Position numbers and translations under genes: made by a program. Shown here piece after piece: positions 27,723-36,174 of a DNA stretch of 64,000 nucleotides (position 1 is the first letter of the stretch; every line of letters starts with the position of its first letter). Source of the DNA: Kribbella catacumbae DSM 19601 (lineage in GTDB: Bacteria > Actinomycetota > Actinomycetes > Propionibacteriales > Kribbellaceae). The notes beneath the pieces were generated by a model. The model saw nothing but the letters and a program-made list of their open reading frames with translations, searched no databases and had not been told where the DNA came from. Where the stretch lies: the NCBI RefSeq assembly GCF_000372465.1, contig NZ_AQUZ01000013.1:1-64000 (forward strand), read 5' to 3'.

Positions 27723-28601
27723 ATGAAGACCTCACTCCGCGACGCCCTGGCCAGCCGGTACGCCGTACCGCCTGCCGCGATCCGCGAAGTGCCCGGAGGT
27801 GTCGCCAACCGCGCCTACGCGGTGGGTGACAACCTCTTCCTCCGCATCCCCCGCAGCAAGCCGTTTGAGCAAGACCTGCTCAAGGAGGCCGCGGTCATCC
27901 CAGTCGCCCGCGCAGCCGGGGTACGGACTCCCGCAGTCGTCGACTTCGACACCACCCGCACCCTCGTTGACACGCCGTACATGGTCCTCGAGCGAGTCCA
28001 CGGCACCGACCTGGTCGACACCGCCACGCCGTCACCGGCCTTCTGGCAGGAGGTCGGCAGCCAGCTCGCGCTACTCCACCGAGTCGACCAACCACCAGCG
28101 GGTGTGGAGCCAGACGACGGCGGCGGAGACCCCCACCCAACCGTGGACAAGCTCGCCACAGAGGGCTACCTAGACTCCGGTACTGCGAACTGGCTCCACG
28201 ACTGTTTCGACCGCCTGGCCGCCCACGTCCCGCAGGACCAGCCGCACGTGCTCCTGCACGGCGACCTGGCTCAGCAGAACCTCATGGCCCACGGCAACCA
28301 GTTGCTGGCCCTGATCGACTGGGGCGACGCCGCCTGGGGCCCGCCCGGGATGGAGTTCGCCAAGCTGCCCTTGGAGCAAGTGGCAGCCACCCTGCGCGGC
28401 TACAACGGTCAGGAAGGGCTGGAAGCCGCAGCACTGTGGTTTCACCTCAGCTGGGGCCTCAGCAACCTCACCAAAGGCCCGCAACCCGGCCAGCGATACT
28501 GGACCGCCCCGCCCGCCAGCCGGCTACTCGGCGTGCTGCGCTTCTACGCGTCGTCACCGCCGCCGCCCTGGGCAGGGCTGATCAAGAAGGCCCGGAACTG
28601 A
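27723..28601 (+). CDS. Aminoglycoside phosphotransferase (APH) family protein
   Basis: 292 residues from ATG behind GGAGAGAA. The kinase-like fold shows VPGGVANRAYAVGDNLFLRIP, a Lys/Glu pair (FEQDLLKEAAVI), the Brenner motif VLLHGDLAQQNLM (His179, Asp181) and the metal motif LIDWGDAAWGPPG. The family includes antibiotic kinases, but also choline, fructosamine and other small-molecule kinases, and there is nothing here to fix the substrate. The gene shares a short divergent promoter region with the flavin reductase gene. Confidence 0.85.
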   Translation: MKTSLRDALASRYAVPPAAIREVPGGVANRAYAVGDNLFLRIPRSKPFEQDLLKEAAVIPVARAAGVRTPAVVDFDTTRTLVDTPYMVLERVHGTDLVDTATPSPAFWQEVGSQLALLHRVDQPPAGVEPDDGGGDPHPTVDKLATEGYLDSGTANWLHDCFDRLAAHVPQDQPHVLLHGDLAQQNLMAHGNQLLALIDWGDAAWGPPGMEFAKLPLEQVAATLRGYNGQEGLEAAALWFHLSWGLSNLTKGPQPGQRYWTAPPASRLLGVLRFYASSPPPPWAGLIKKARN

Positions 28602-28675
28602 CACTGATCGACCGTGGTTCTGCTTAAAAACAAGGGTTCGCGGACTTGTCACGACATGAGGCAGACTGAGGACTT

Positions 28676-29710
28676 GTGACTGACTATGTAGCCGCTCAGG
28701 ACCGGTACGACGACCAGATGACCTATCGGCGCAGTGGCCGCAGCGGACTGCAGCTGCCGGCGATCTCGCTGGGGCTCTGGCACAACTTCGGCGGTGACAA
28801 GCCGCTCGACACCCAGCGCGACATTCTGCGCCGCGCCTTCGACCTCGGCGTCACCCACTTCGACCTGGCGAACAACTACGGCCCGCCGTACGGCTCGGCC
28901 GAGACCAACTTCGGCGGCCACTTCGCGCGCGACTTCAAGCCGTACCGCGACGAGCTGCTGATCTCCACCAAGGCCGGCTACGACATGTGGCCCGGCCCGT
29001 ACGGCCAGGGCGGCGGCTCCCGCAAGTACCTGCTCGCCTCGCTCGACCAGTCGCTGGACCGGATGGGCCTGGACTACGTCGACATCTTCTACTCGCACCG
29101 CTTCGACCCGGACACCCCGCTGGAGGAGACGATGGGCGCGCTCGACGCCGCCGTCCGCTCCGGCAAGGCGCTGTACGCCGGCATCTCGTCGTACTCCGCG
29201 GAGAAGACCCGCGAGGCGGCCCGGATCCTCGACGAGCTCGGTACGCCGCTGCTGATCCACCAGCCGTCGTACTCGATGCTGAACCGCTGGATCGAGGAGG
29301 ACCTGCTGGACGCCGTCGGCGAGCTCGGCGTCGGCGTGATCGCCTTCTCCCCGCTGGCGCAGGGGCTGCTCACCGACCGGTACCTGAACGGCGTACCGGA
29401 AGGATCCCGGGCGTCGCAGGGCAAGTCGCTGAGCACCGACATGCTGACCGAGGAGACGCTCAAGCACGTCCGCGCGCTGAACGAGATCGCCCAGCAGCGC
29501 GGCCAGTCGGTGGCCCAGCTGGCGCTCGCCTGGACGCTGCGCGACGACCGCGTCACCAGCGCCCTGATCGGCGCCTCCAGCGTCGCCCAGCTGGAGAACA
29601 GTCTGGCGGCGGTGCGGAACCTGAAGTTCAGCCAGGACGAGCTGGACGCGATCGACGCCGACGCCGTCGAGGCCGGCATCAACCTGTGGAAGAAGAGCTC
29701 CGACGCCTGA
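28676..29710 (+). CDS. Aldo/keto reductase, YghZ (glyceraldehyde-3-phosphate reductase) type
   Basis: 344 residues from GTG behind GAGG. YghZ/AKR14-type features are YRRSGRSGLQLPAISLGLWHNFG, the catalytic Asp and Tyr of THFDLANNYGPPYGSAE, Lys in STKAGYDMWPGPYG, His in YSHRFDPDTP, and a C-terminal NADPH segment GQSVAQLALAWTLRD...LIGASSVAQLEN. It reduces aldehydes such as L-glyceraldehyde 3-phosphate or methylglyoxal with NADPH. It stands alone, followed by a clear terminator. Confidence 0.93.
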   Translation: MTDYVAAQDRYDDQMTYRRSGRSGLQLPAISLGLWHNFGGDKPLDTQRDILRRAFDLGVTHFDLANNYGPPYGSAETNFGGHFARDFKPYRDELLISTKAGYDMWPGPYGQGGGSRKYLLASLDQSLDRMGLDYVDIFYSHRFDPDTPLEETMGALDAAVRSGKALYAGISSYSAEKTREAARILDELGTPLLIHQPSYSMLNRWIEEDLLDAVGELGVGVIAFSPLAQGLLTDRYLNGVPEGSRASQGKSLSTDMLTEETLKHVRALNEIAQQRGQSVAQLALAWTLRDDRVTSALIGASSVAQLENSLAAVRNLKFSQDELDAIDADAVEAGINLWKKSSDA

Positions 29711-29721
29711 CGGTTCGGTAA

Positions 29722-29755
29722 CAGGCTGTGCCGGGGTTGTGCCTGGCACAGCCTG
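29722..29755 (+). terminator. Hairpin after the aldo/keto reductase gene
   Basis: CAGGCTGTGCC (29722-29732) pairs perfectly with GGCACAGCCTG (29745-29755) around a 12-nt loop, 12 nt after the stop. Transcription termination is the simplest reading. There is no T-tract, as is usual in high-GC actinomycetes. Confidence 0.6.
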
Positions 29756-29794
29756 GGCACAGAGTAGGTAGTACCCCCCAGGAGGTGGTTGACG

Positions 29795-30484
29795 ATGACC
29801 GCTTCGACGCTCGAACTGGCCCTCACCTACGAACACGCAAAGATCCGCGAGCTGGCCGCCCCGGCGCACGAGCCGTCCACCATGCGACCCGATCGCCGGC
29901 ACGAGACCGACTGGTTCTACGCGATCGCGGCCCAGCACCTGGCCGCCGCGGAGGACATCCTGCTCCCGCATGTCCGGCGGCTCCCGGACGGCCCCAGCCT
30001 GGTTGGCCGGTACGTCGGCAACGCCCGGCAGCTGGAGAGAGCGCTGCGCTTCCTCAAAGGCCGCCAGTACGGCGACAGCCGGGTGCAGCACCTGAGTCCG
30101 GACGACGTCTGGCAGGTGATCGACCGGCTGCTCGACGAACACGAGCTGCTCGAGATGGAGTACAGCCGGATGATCGGCGAGGAGCTCGACAGCGAAGGCG
30201 TCAACGCGCTGACCGAAGAGCTGCTCACCGCCGAAGAGGTGGCGCCGACACGCGCCCACCCGTTCACCCCCCACACCGGTACTGCGGGCCGGCTGGCGCA
30301 CCGGATGTGGCGGCTGGCCGACAACGTGTGGGACAGCGCCGAGGGCCGGGTAGTGCCGACGAAGTACCACGCTCACCCGAAACGAGACTCGGCCCTGTCG
30401 CACTACCTACGCGGCACCCCGATGGAGGATCTGCCGGAGCCCCGCGAAGAATCCGGGAGCCCCGAGCTGCCAGGAGAGCGGTAG
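29795..30484 (+). CDS. Hemerythrin-like hypothetical protein
   Basis: 229 residues from ATG, with GGAGG upstream. The first 130 residues are helical and His/Glu rich (AKIRELAAPAHEP, HETDWFYAIAAQHLAAAEDILLPHVRRL, LLDEHELLEMEYSRM), compatible with a hemerythrin HHE-type bundle, though the iron-ligand spacing was not verified. The C-terminal part (AGRLAHRMWRLADNVWDSAEGR) is unfamiliar. It could handle oxygen, iron or redox stress. The stop lies within a 40-bp direct repeat. Confidence 0.55.
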   Translation: MTASTLELALTYEHAKIRELAAPAHEPSTMRPDRRHETDWFYAIAAQHLAAAEDILLPHVRRLPDGPSLVGRYVGNARQLERALRFLKGRQYGDSRVQHLSPDDVWQVIDRLLDEHELLEMEYSRMIGEELDSEGVNALTEELLTAEEVAPTRAHPFTPHTGTAGRLAHRMWRLADNVWDSAEGRVVPTKYHAHPKRDSALSHYLRGTPMEDLPEPREESGSPELPGER

Positions 30485-30548
30485 CTGGGTAGAGCCGGGG
30501 CAGGTATTGCCAGGACAGCGGAGGCTGGGTGGAGGGGTGCTGGCAAGC
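30469..30548. repeat. 40-bp imperfect direct repeat across a gene end
   Basis: CAGGAGAGCGGTAGCTGGGT from 30471 recurs as CAGGACAGCGGAGGCTGGGT from 30511, so the repeat unit is 40 bp. The first unit contains the last codons and TAG stop of the hemerythrin-like gene. The following hairpin array also has a period of about 40 bp. Confidence 0.55.
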
Positions 30549-30550
30549 GA

Positions 30551-30593
30551 TCGGGCCCGCCACCACCGGATGCCTCCGGTAGGGCGGGCCCGA
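30551..30593. terminator. Two-part perfect hairpin, bidirectional
   Basis: TCGGGCCCGCC (30551-30561) pairs with GGCGGGCCCGA (30583-30593). Inside it ACCGGA (30565-30570) pairs with TCCGGT (30575-30580). It lies between convergent genes (hemerythrin-like and TAXI), so it can terminate both. Confidence 0.65.
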
Positions 30594-30600
30594 CCTGAAA

Positions 30601-30716
30601 CCCTCCCCCACTGCGCCTGGTTGTGAGGGTGGGCCTGGTTCCCGCCGCCGCTGCGCCTGGATTGCGGCGATGGGTCCCTGCGCCCTCCCCCGCTGCGCCT
30701 GGTGTGCGGGGGAGGA
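30601..30716. repeat. Three tandem hairpins with invariant loop CTGCGCCTGG
   Basis: The 10-nt sequence CTGCGCCTGG occurs at 30611, 30651 and 30693. Each copy is flanked by a stem of different sequence: CCCTCCCCCA/TGAGGGTGGG (two mismatches), CCCGCCGCCG/TGCGGCGATGGG (imperfect) and CCTCCCCCG/CGGGGGAGG (perfect, 9 bp). Loop constancy with changing but paired stems suggests selection for RNA or cruciform structure. It lies between convergent transcription units. A protein-binding RNA array, a small RNA or a structured terminator are all possible. Confidence 0.6.
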
Positions 30717-30727
30717 CGGTTCGTGGG

Positions 30728-31711
30728 TTACTTCAAGGCGTCGATCGCCTTCTTGGCGCCGGGATGCAGCTCGACCGGTGCGGTGTTGGCCGCGTCCTCT
30801 ATCTTGATGCCCTTGGCCGCGGCGTTCACCTGGATCAGCGCGTCCTTGTTCTCGTAGATCGCCTTGGTCAGCTTCTCGGCCAGCTCGTCCGACATGTTCT
30901 TGCGGACCAGCAGCACGTTCGGCACGATGATCGTCGCGACGTCGGCCGGCTGCTTGTAGGTCGCCGCCGGAATGTTGCCCTGGGCATAGATCGTGCCGTA
31001 GGTCTTGTTCAGCGCGGGCAGCATGTCGGTGATCGGGATCAGCTTGACGCCCTTGCCCAGGCTCGTCGTCAGGTCGGTGATGCCGCCGGTCGGCAGGCCG
31101 CCGGACCAGATCAGCGCGTCGATCGTGCCGGCCTTCATCCCGTCGACCGACTCCGGCAGGCCGAGCCGCTGGGCGGTGACGTCGCGCGCCGGGTCCAGCC
31201 CTGCCGCCTCGAGCAGCCGCCGGGCGATCACCTCGGTGCCCGAGTTCGGCGAACCGGTGGAGACCCGCTTGCCCTTGAGATCCGCGATCTTGTTGATCCC
31301 GGAGGACGCCCGGACGGCGACCTGGGTGTAATTCGGGTAGAGCCGGGTCAGCGCGACCACGTCCTGCTTGGTCTTGAAGCTGTGCTCACCGTTGACCGCG
31401 TCGGCGGCGGTGTCACCGAGCGAGAACGCGATGTCGTAGTTGCCCGCCACCAGACCCTGGACGTTCTGCACGGAGGCGCCGGTCTCGCTCGCGGTCGCGC
31501 GGTAGCCCTCGACCTTCTCCGAGAACACCTTCGCCATCGCGCCACCGAGCTGGTAGTAGACGCCGGTGGTGTTGCCGGTCGCGATGGTCAGCCGGCCGCC
31601 ATCGGTTCCGGCGGCACCGCCTTCGGGCTCTCGTTGCCCTCCGCAAGCGACCAGCGAGACGGCAGCAGCGAGCGCAACCACGGCGGCGGGGAGGCGTCGA
31701 CGAGTTCTCAT
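30728..31711 (-). CDS. TAXI family TRAP transporter substrate-binding lipoprotein (1 of 2)
   Basis: 327 residues from ATG. A lipoprotein signal ends at SLVAC (Cys23). The TAXI (TRAP-associated extracytoplasmic immunogenic) pattern is clear: LTIATGNTTGVYYQLGGAMAKV, DIAFSLGDTAADAVNG, DLKGKRVSTGSPNSGTEVIARRLLEAAG and IDALIWSGGLPTGGI. It binds a small carboxylate or similar solute and passes it to the fused permease. Its start overlaps the permease stop as ATGA, so the pair is one translation unit. Confidence 0.92.
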   Translation of the reverse strand: MRTRRRLPAAVVALAAAVSLVACGGQREPEGGAAGTDGGRLTIATGNTTGVYYQLGGAMAKVFSEKVEGYRATASETGASVQNVQGLVAGNYDIAFSLGDTAADAVNGEHSFKTKQDVVALTRLYPNYTQVAVRASSGINKIADLKGKRVSTGSPNSGTEVIARRLLEAAGLDPARDVTAQRLGLPESVDGMKAGTIDALIWSGGLPTGGITDLTTSLGKGVKLIPITDMLPALNKTYGTIYAQGNIPAATYKQPADVATIIVPNVLLVRKNMSDELAEKLTKAIYENKDALIQVNAAAKGIKIEDAANTAPVELHPGAKKAIDALK

Positions 31712-33747
31712 GAGGTGACGGGTCCTTCCGTTGGTGTAGCCAGACGACGCTGCCGCCGGACCACATTGATGACGACGGCGACAAATAGCAAACCGATTCC
31801 GGCCGCGATGGTTACGGGAGCCAGATAGAGCAGCAGCAAAGCGGCCGGAATGCACAGCGACCGCTCGACCCAAGTGGTGGCGATAAAGATCCAGCCGCCC
31901 GTGACGACGGCCAGCGCGGCGACGGCGAGCATAGAGACCACAAGGGTCCACACCATGCCGATCAGGCTGCCCTGTCCCAGCAGGTGGGCACCGTTCTCGG
32001 TCAGCACGAACGCGAACGGCACCAGGAACGCGGGCAGCGTGTACTTCCAGGCCTGCCACATCGTCGGCATCACCTTGCCGCCGGTGATCGCGGACGTCGC
32101 GACGGCGGCGAGCGCGGTCGGCGGTGACACCTCGGACAGTACGGCGTAGTAGAAGATGAACATGTAGGCCTCGGCCTGGGTCACTCCCAGCTGCACCAGA
32201 GCCGGCGCGATGATCACCGCCGCGATGATGAACGACGCGGTCACCGGTACGGCGAGTCCGAGCACCAGTACTGCGAACGCCGACAGCACCACGGTCAGGA
32301 TCAGCACCACGGTCTTGTTGTCGGTCAGCCCGGTGGCCGCTTCGACGATGATCTGGGCCAGGTTCAGCCCCAGCCCGGTCTGCGTGGTGACCGCGACGAT
32401 GATGCCCGCCGTCGCACAGGTCGCCACCACCGGCAGCACCGAACGGGTGCCCTGGGCAAGCGCCTTGAACAGCGGTACAGCGGTCAGCCGGTGTTCCTTG
32501 TCCAGGAACGACAACGCGAGCTGGATGAGCACGGCGTACACGACGGCCTTGAACGGCGGCACGTCCACCGCCATGAAGCCGATGATCACGAACAGCGAGA
32601 GGAAGTGGTAGCCGAACCGCAGGAGCAGCTTCCACGCCGACTGGGTGGACGCTTCGGCTTCCCTGGTGCCGTGCCGGCGGGCGTCGATCTCGATCGCGAG
32701 CAGGATGCCCAAGTAGTACAGGATCGTCGGGATCACCGCGTAGCCGAGCACTGTCAGGTACGAGACCTGCAGGAACTCGGCGATGATGAAGGCGGCGGCA
32801 CCGAGCGTCGGCGGCGACAGGATCGCGCCAATGCCGGCCGCGGCGAGCATGCCGCCCGCGGGCTCTGGCGGGTAGCCCGCGCGACGCAGGATCGGCCACG
32901 AGACGGTGCCCAGCGAAACGGCGGTCGCAGTACCGGAGCCGGAGACGCTGCCGAGCAGGAAGCCCGCCAGCGTGACGGTCCGGCCGGGCGCGGCACGGCT
33001 GCGCTTGAAGGCCGCGAAGGAGAGGTCGATGAAGAACTTGCCTGCGCCGGAGTAGTCCAGCACCGCGCCGTAGATGGTGAAGAGCACGATGTAGCTGGCG
33101 GCAACATTCAGCGGCGTTCCGTAGAAGCCTGCGGTGCCCATCGTGAACTGCCCGATGATCGCGTCGAAGTTGAAGCCCTGGTGAGCCAGCGACCAGGTGT
33201 AGGGCAGGTAGCCGCCGTAGTACGCGTAGGCGATGAACAGCAGGCTCACCAGCGGCAGCACCCAGCCCGTCGTCCGGCGGCACGCCTCGAGCAGCAGGAC
33301 GAGGAGGAGGGCGCCAGTCAATACATCGAGAGACGTCGGTGCCTGCCGGCGTTCGAGGAAGCTGTCGAAGTCGAGCAGCGGATAGAGGCAGACCGCCAGG
33401 GCGGCCACGGCCAGCAGCCAGTCGGTGAGGCCGGGGTTGTCGGTCGCGCGCGCCTCTAAACGGGCGCTGAACGGATTGAGGAACGGCGGCACCCGCCAGC
33501 CCCGATAGCACAACAACGTGATCGGCAGGGTCGCTGCGAGAAAGATCACTAAATAGAACTGCGTCCCCGACGACAGCGGGAAGAAGACCTGGAGCAGGAC
33601 GCCGAGGCTGACCACCGCGCACCAGGCCGAGATCACCCGGTCCAGGGCAGGGCGAAGCCGCCGAGCGGGCTTTTCCTGCTCGTACTCGGCAAGTTCGGAC
33701 TCGGAGAGCGTGGCGCTGCCACCCCCCGTTGTTGCACCGACAGTCAT
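31708..33747 (-). CDS. TRAP transporter permease, fused 4TM/12TM type
   Basis: 679 residues from ATG. The N-terminal helices correspond to the small DctQ-like part, and the rest to the large DctM-like permease. Landmarks are FLLGSVSGSGTATAVSLGTVSWPILRRAGYPPEPAGG (SGSGTATA and AGYPP being typical), GAILSPPTLGAAAFIIAEFL and EVSPPTALAAVATSAITGG. It is a secondary transporter driven by an ion gradient, with the TAXI lipoprotein (30728) as partner. It is divergent from a two-component system, a common arrangement for TAXI-TRAP loci. Confidence 0.93.
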   Translation of the reverse strand: MTVGATTGGGSATLSESELAEYEQEKPARRLRPALDRVISAWCAVVSLGVLLQVFFPLSSGTQFYLVIFLAATLPITLLCYRGWRVPPFLNPFSARLEARATDNPGLTDWLLAVAALAVCLYPLLDFDSFLERRQAPTSLDVLTGALLLVLLLEACRRTTGWVLPLVSLLFIAYAYYGGYLPYTWSLAHQGFNFDAIIGQFTMGTAGFYGTPLNVAASYIVLFTIYGAVLDYSGAGKFFIDLSFAAFKRSRAAPGRTVTLAGFLLGSVSGSGTATAVSLGTVSWPILRRAGYPPEPAGGMLAAAGIGAILSPPTLGAAAFIIAEFLQVSYLTVLGYAVIPTILYYLGILLAIEIDARRHGTREAEASTQSAWKLLLRFGYHFLSLFVIIGFMAVDVPPFKAVVYAVLIQLALSFLDKEHRLTAVPLFKALAQGTRSVLPVVATCATAGIIVAVTTQTGLGLNLAQIIVEAATGLTDNKTVVLILTVVLSAFAVLVLGLAVPVTASFIIAAVIIAPALVQLGVTQAEAYMFIFYYAVLSEVSPPTALAAVATSAITGGKVMPTMWQAWKYTLPAFLVPFAFVLTENGAHLLGQGSLIGMVWTLVVSMLAVAALAVVTGGWIFIATTWVERSLCIPAALLLLYLAPVTIAAGIGLLFVAVVINVVRRQRRLATPTEGPVTS

Positions 33748-33789
33748 CGACCGGTTCCCTCCTGTGCCCGAAGGCTAGTGTTGGCGACC

Positions 33790-33801
33790 ACTCCATGGAG
33801 T
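33790..33801. promoter_or_regulatory. Perfect 12-bp palindrome between TRAP and response regulator genes
   Basis: ACTCCATGGAGT is a complete palindrome placed 43 bp upstream of the permease start and 64 bp upstream of the response regulator start. It is the only obvious dyad in this 117-bp divergent region. It may be the regulator's target or part of a promoter, which is inference. Confidence 0.35.
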
Positions 33802-33864
33802 CGCATGGTTACGTCTTTACCAAGATCTGACACATAACCCCCGTACCTGCCCTACGATCACGGC

Positions 33865-34530
33865 ATGAGCGGCGCCGTCAGGATTTTGTTGGTCGAGGAC
33901 GATCTCGATATCGCGAACGCTCTGATACCTGCGTTGCGCCGGTACGGGTTGATGGTGACGCATGTCAGGACGGCCGCGGACGCACTCGCGGCCGACCCCG
34001 GCGACCTTGTGCTGCTGGACCTCGGACTGCCCGACGGCGACGGCATCAACGTGTGCCGGCAGATCCGTACGGTGTCAGACGTCCCGGTGATCGCGGTCAC
34101 CGCCCGCGGCGAAGCGGCCGACCGGGTCCGCGGATTGCGCAGCGGTGCCGACGACTATGTGGTCAAGCCGTTCGCGATCTCCGAGCTACTGGCCCGCATC
34201 GATGCTGTACTTCGGCGTACGGGCCTGTTGCAGCCCCGCCCCCGGGTGACTGTCGGGGACCTGACCGTCGATATCGAGGCACGCACGGTCCAGGTCGCGG
34301 ACAAACCCATCAGCCTGACCCGCAAGGAGTTCGACGTGCTAGCTGTGCTGGCCGCCCACCACGGCCGGGTGGTGCCGCGTGAACAGGTCGCGCTGTACGC
34401 CTGGCAGTCCGTCTTCGAGGCCTCCTCGCGGACGATGGACGTACACGTCGCGAGCCTGCGGGCCAAGCTAGGCCGGCCCGAACTGGTCCAGACCATCCGC
34501 GGCGTCGGCTACCGCCTGGGTTCGGACTGA
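33865..34530 (+). CDS. OmpR-type response regulator
   Basis: 221 residues from ATG. The receiver domain has the acidic pair ILLVEDDLD, phospho-acceptor Asp52 in LVLLDLGLPDGDG, and Lys in YVVKPFAISELLARI. The C-terminal OmpR/PhoB winged helix shows LTRKEFDVLAVLAAHHGRVV and TMDVHVASLRAKLG...TIRGVGYRL. It is followed after 3 bp by a sensor kinase gene. Together with the divergent TRAP operon and the second TAXI gene this looks like a solute-sensing two-component system controlling uptake of that solute. Confidence 0.95.
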   Translation: MSGAVRILLVEDDLDIANALIPALRRYGLMVTHVRTAADALAADPGDLVLLDLGLPDGDGINVCRQIRTVSDVPVIAVTARGEAADRVRGLRSGADDYVVKPFAISELLARIDAVLRRTGLLQPRPRVTVGDLTVDIEARTVQVADKPISLTRKEFDVLAVLAAHHGRVVPREQVALYAWQSVFEASSRTMDVHVASLRAKLGRPELVQTIRGVGYRLGSD

Positions 34531-34533
34531 CCG

Positions 34534-35904
34534 TTGCGCCGTCGACTGTTGCAGTCCCTCGTCCCGATGGTCGTCATCCTCGCCATCGTCGCTGCCGTCC
34601 CGCTGGCCAACTTCATCGCGACCGGTGCGTCGCGCACTCTCTTCCTGTCCCGCAGCAACGACGCGGACTGGTTCGCCACCATGGCCGAGGCACCGCTGCA
34701 GTCCGGCGACATCGCCAGCCTGCGTGAGCTCGCGGTCCGCTACCACCAGCTCTACAACACCCCGGTGTTCATCGTCGACGTCGACAGCCGGGTGATCGCG
34801 ACCTCGCGATCCGGCGTGAACGTCAAGGAACCCGAGCTGGTCACCGCCCTGGCAAGCACCCTGGCCGGCCGGCTGCCCGCCGAACCACCGGCCATGTGGC
34901 CCTGGCGATCCGGCGAGATGGTCGTCGCCCGCCCGGTCGTGAACAACGGCCGCGTCCTCGGCGCCGCAGTACTGCGGGTGCCGACCGAGCGTGCCCGCGA
35001 CCAGGTGCAGAACGGCCTGCTGCTACTCCTCGGCGGCCTGCTGATCAGCATCGGCGCCGTCGTCATCGGCATCGTCCGCCCGGTCACCCGCTGGGTACTG
35101 CGGCCGCTGAACGACCTCGACAACGCGACCCACCAGGTCACCCGCGGCGCACTCGACACCCGGGTGTCCACCGACGGCCGCGCACCCGAACTGCGACGAC
35201 TCGGCGACAGCTTCAACTCGATGGCGCTCAGCCTGCACCAGGCCCGCCAGCGTGAACGCGAGTTCGTCGCCGACGCGTCCCACCAGCTCCGTACGCCGCT
35301 GACGTCCGCGCGGATCCACATCGAGGGCCTGTCGCGCTTGTCGCCGACCGCGCGGTTCGCACTCAGCGACATCGACCGGCTCGGCCGGATCGTGCAGCGG
35401 CTGTCCCGGCTGGCCGGCTCAGACCGCCCAGGTGATGCCGAGGGCAACGAAGAGCCGCTGGACCTGGCCCAGGCGATCAAGGAGCGGCTGGTCGGCTGGA
35501 AGGCCGTCTACGCCGCCGACGACCTGGAACTGATCATCGGCGAGATGGTGCCCGGCGGAGTCGCGTCGGAACTCGAGGTCGACGACATCCTCGACGTCCT
35601 GCTCGACAACGCCTCGAAGTACGGCGCTCCGCCGGTCGAGGTGTCGGTCCTTCGCGACGGTACGGAGGTAGTCCTCTCGGTCCGCGACCACGGCCTCGGC
35701 CTCGGCTCCCGCGACCTCAAGAAGGTCGGCGAACGCTTCTGGCGCAGCGCCCACCACCGAGAGATGCCCGGCACCGGCCTAGGCCTAGCCATCGTCCGCT
35801 CCGAAGCCGCCCGAGTCGGCGGGCGAGTCGTGGCCCGCCCACCCATCGGCGGCGGCCTGGTCATCGAGGTCCGAGTCCCCCTGATCGACGACTACGAACT
35901 CTAG
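34534..35904 (+). CDS. Sensor histidine kinase paired with the OmpR-type regulator
   Basis: 456 residues from TTG at 34534 (MRRRLLQSLVPMVVIL), 3 bp after the regulator stop. Two membrane helices flank an extracytoplasmic sensor domain (about residues 35-160). Then come HAMP, a HisKA domain with His250 in FVADASHQLRTPLTSAR, and a HATPase domain with LLDNASKYG, SVRDHGLGLGSRDL and GTGLGLAIVRSEAARVGG. The C-terminal ADDYEL-like acidic tail is short. It phosphorylates the regulator upstream, and the stimulus is presumably the TRAP solute. Confidence 0.93.
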   Translation: MRRRLLQSLVPMVVILAIVAAVPLANFIATGASRTLFLSRSNDADWFATMAEAPLQSGDIASLRELAVRYHQLYNTPVFIVDVDSRVIATSRSGVNVKEPELVTALASTLAGRLPAEPPAMWPWRSGEMVVARPVVNNGRVLGAAVLRVPTERARDQVQNGLLLLLGGLLISIGAVVIGIVRPVTRWVLRPLNDLDNATHQVTRGALDTRVSTDGRAPELRRLGDSFNSMALSLHQARQREREFVADASHQLRTPLTSARIHIEGLSRLSPTARFALSDIDRLGRIVQRLSRLAGSDRPGDAEGNEEPLDLAQAIKERLVGWKAVYAADDLELIIGEMVPGGVASELEVDDILDVLLDNASKYGAPPVEVSVLRDGTEVVLSVRDHGLGLGSRDLKKVGERFWRSAHHREMPGTGLGLAIVRSEAARVGGRVVARPPIGGGLVIEVRVPLIDDYEL

Positions 35905-36002
35905 GTACTACGCCCCACGCGGCCGGCTGCTCGCTCGCCGTCAAGACGCGGCGACGTCGGCACGGCAGCGCGTCGCGTGCTGGCGTCAGGTGCCGCGCGC
36001 CG

Positions 36003-36093
36003 CGGACCGCCACCACTACCCAACCCGGTGCCGACGCCCCGACACGCCGGGGGAAAGCGCTTGCGAGCGAGGTTGGATAGTGGTGGCCGTCCG
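36003..36093. repeat. Family 2 palindrome, copy A
   Basis: The arms are 36003-36025 and 36071-36093, 23 nt long with two mismatches, sharing CCGCCACCACTA with copy B. In the centre an inner hairpin CCCCG-ACACGC-CGGGG (36037-36052) is followed by GGAAAGCGCTTGC. The core is conserved with copy B (60370) and the relic near 18550. The remaining interval, 35905-36174, has no gene. Confidence 0.75.
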
Positions 36094-36174
36094 CAAGCCG
36101 CGCCAGCGGGTTGCCTAGCGGCGACGGAGCAGCCCGCGTGCCGGGGTGGGCGGGAGCCGGCGACGGGGCGAGTA

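Noticed and set aside
27723-28601. Calling the APH-family protein an antibiotic-resistance gene
   Set aside because: Only the general kinase motifs are visible; the family is too broad to assign resistance.
28649-30403. Minus-strand frame opposite the aldo/keto reductase and hemerythrin-like genes
   Set aside because: Antisense to two well-supported genes, with no family motif.
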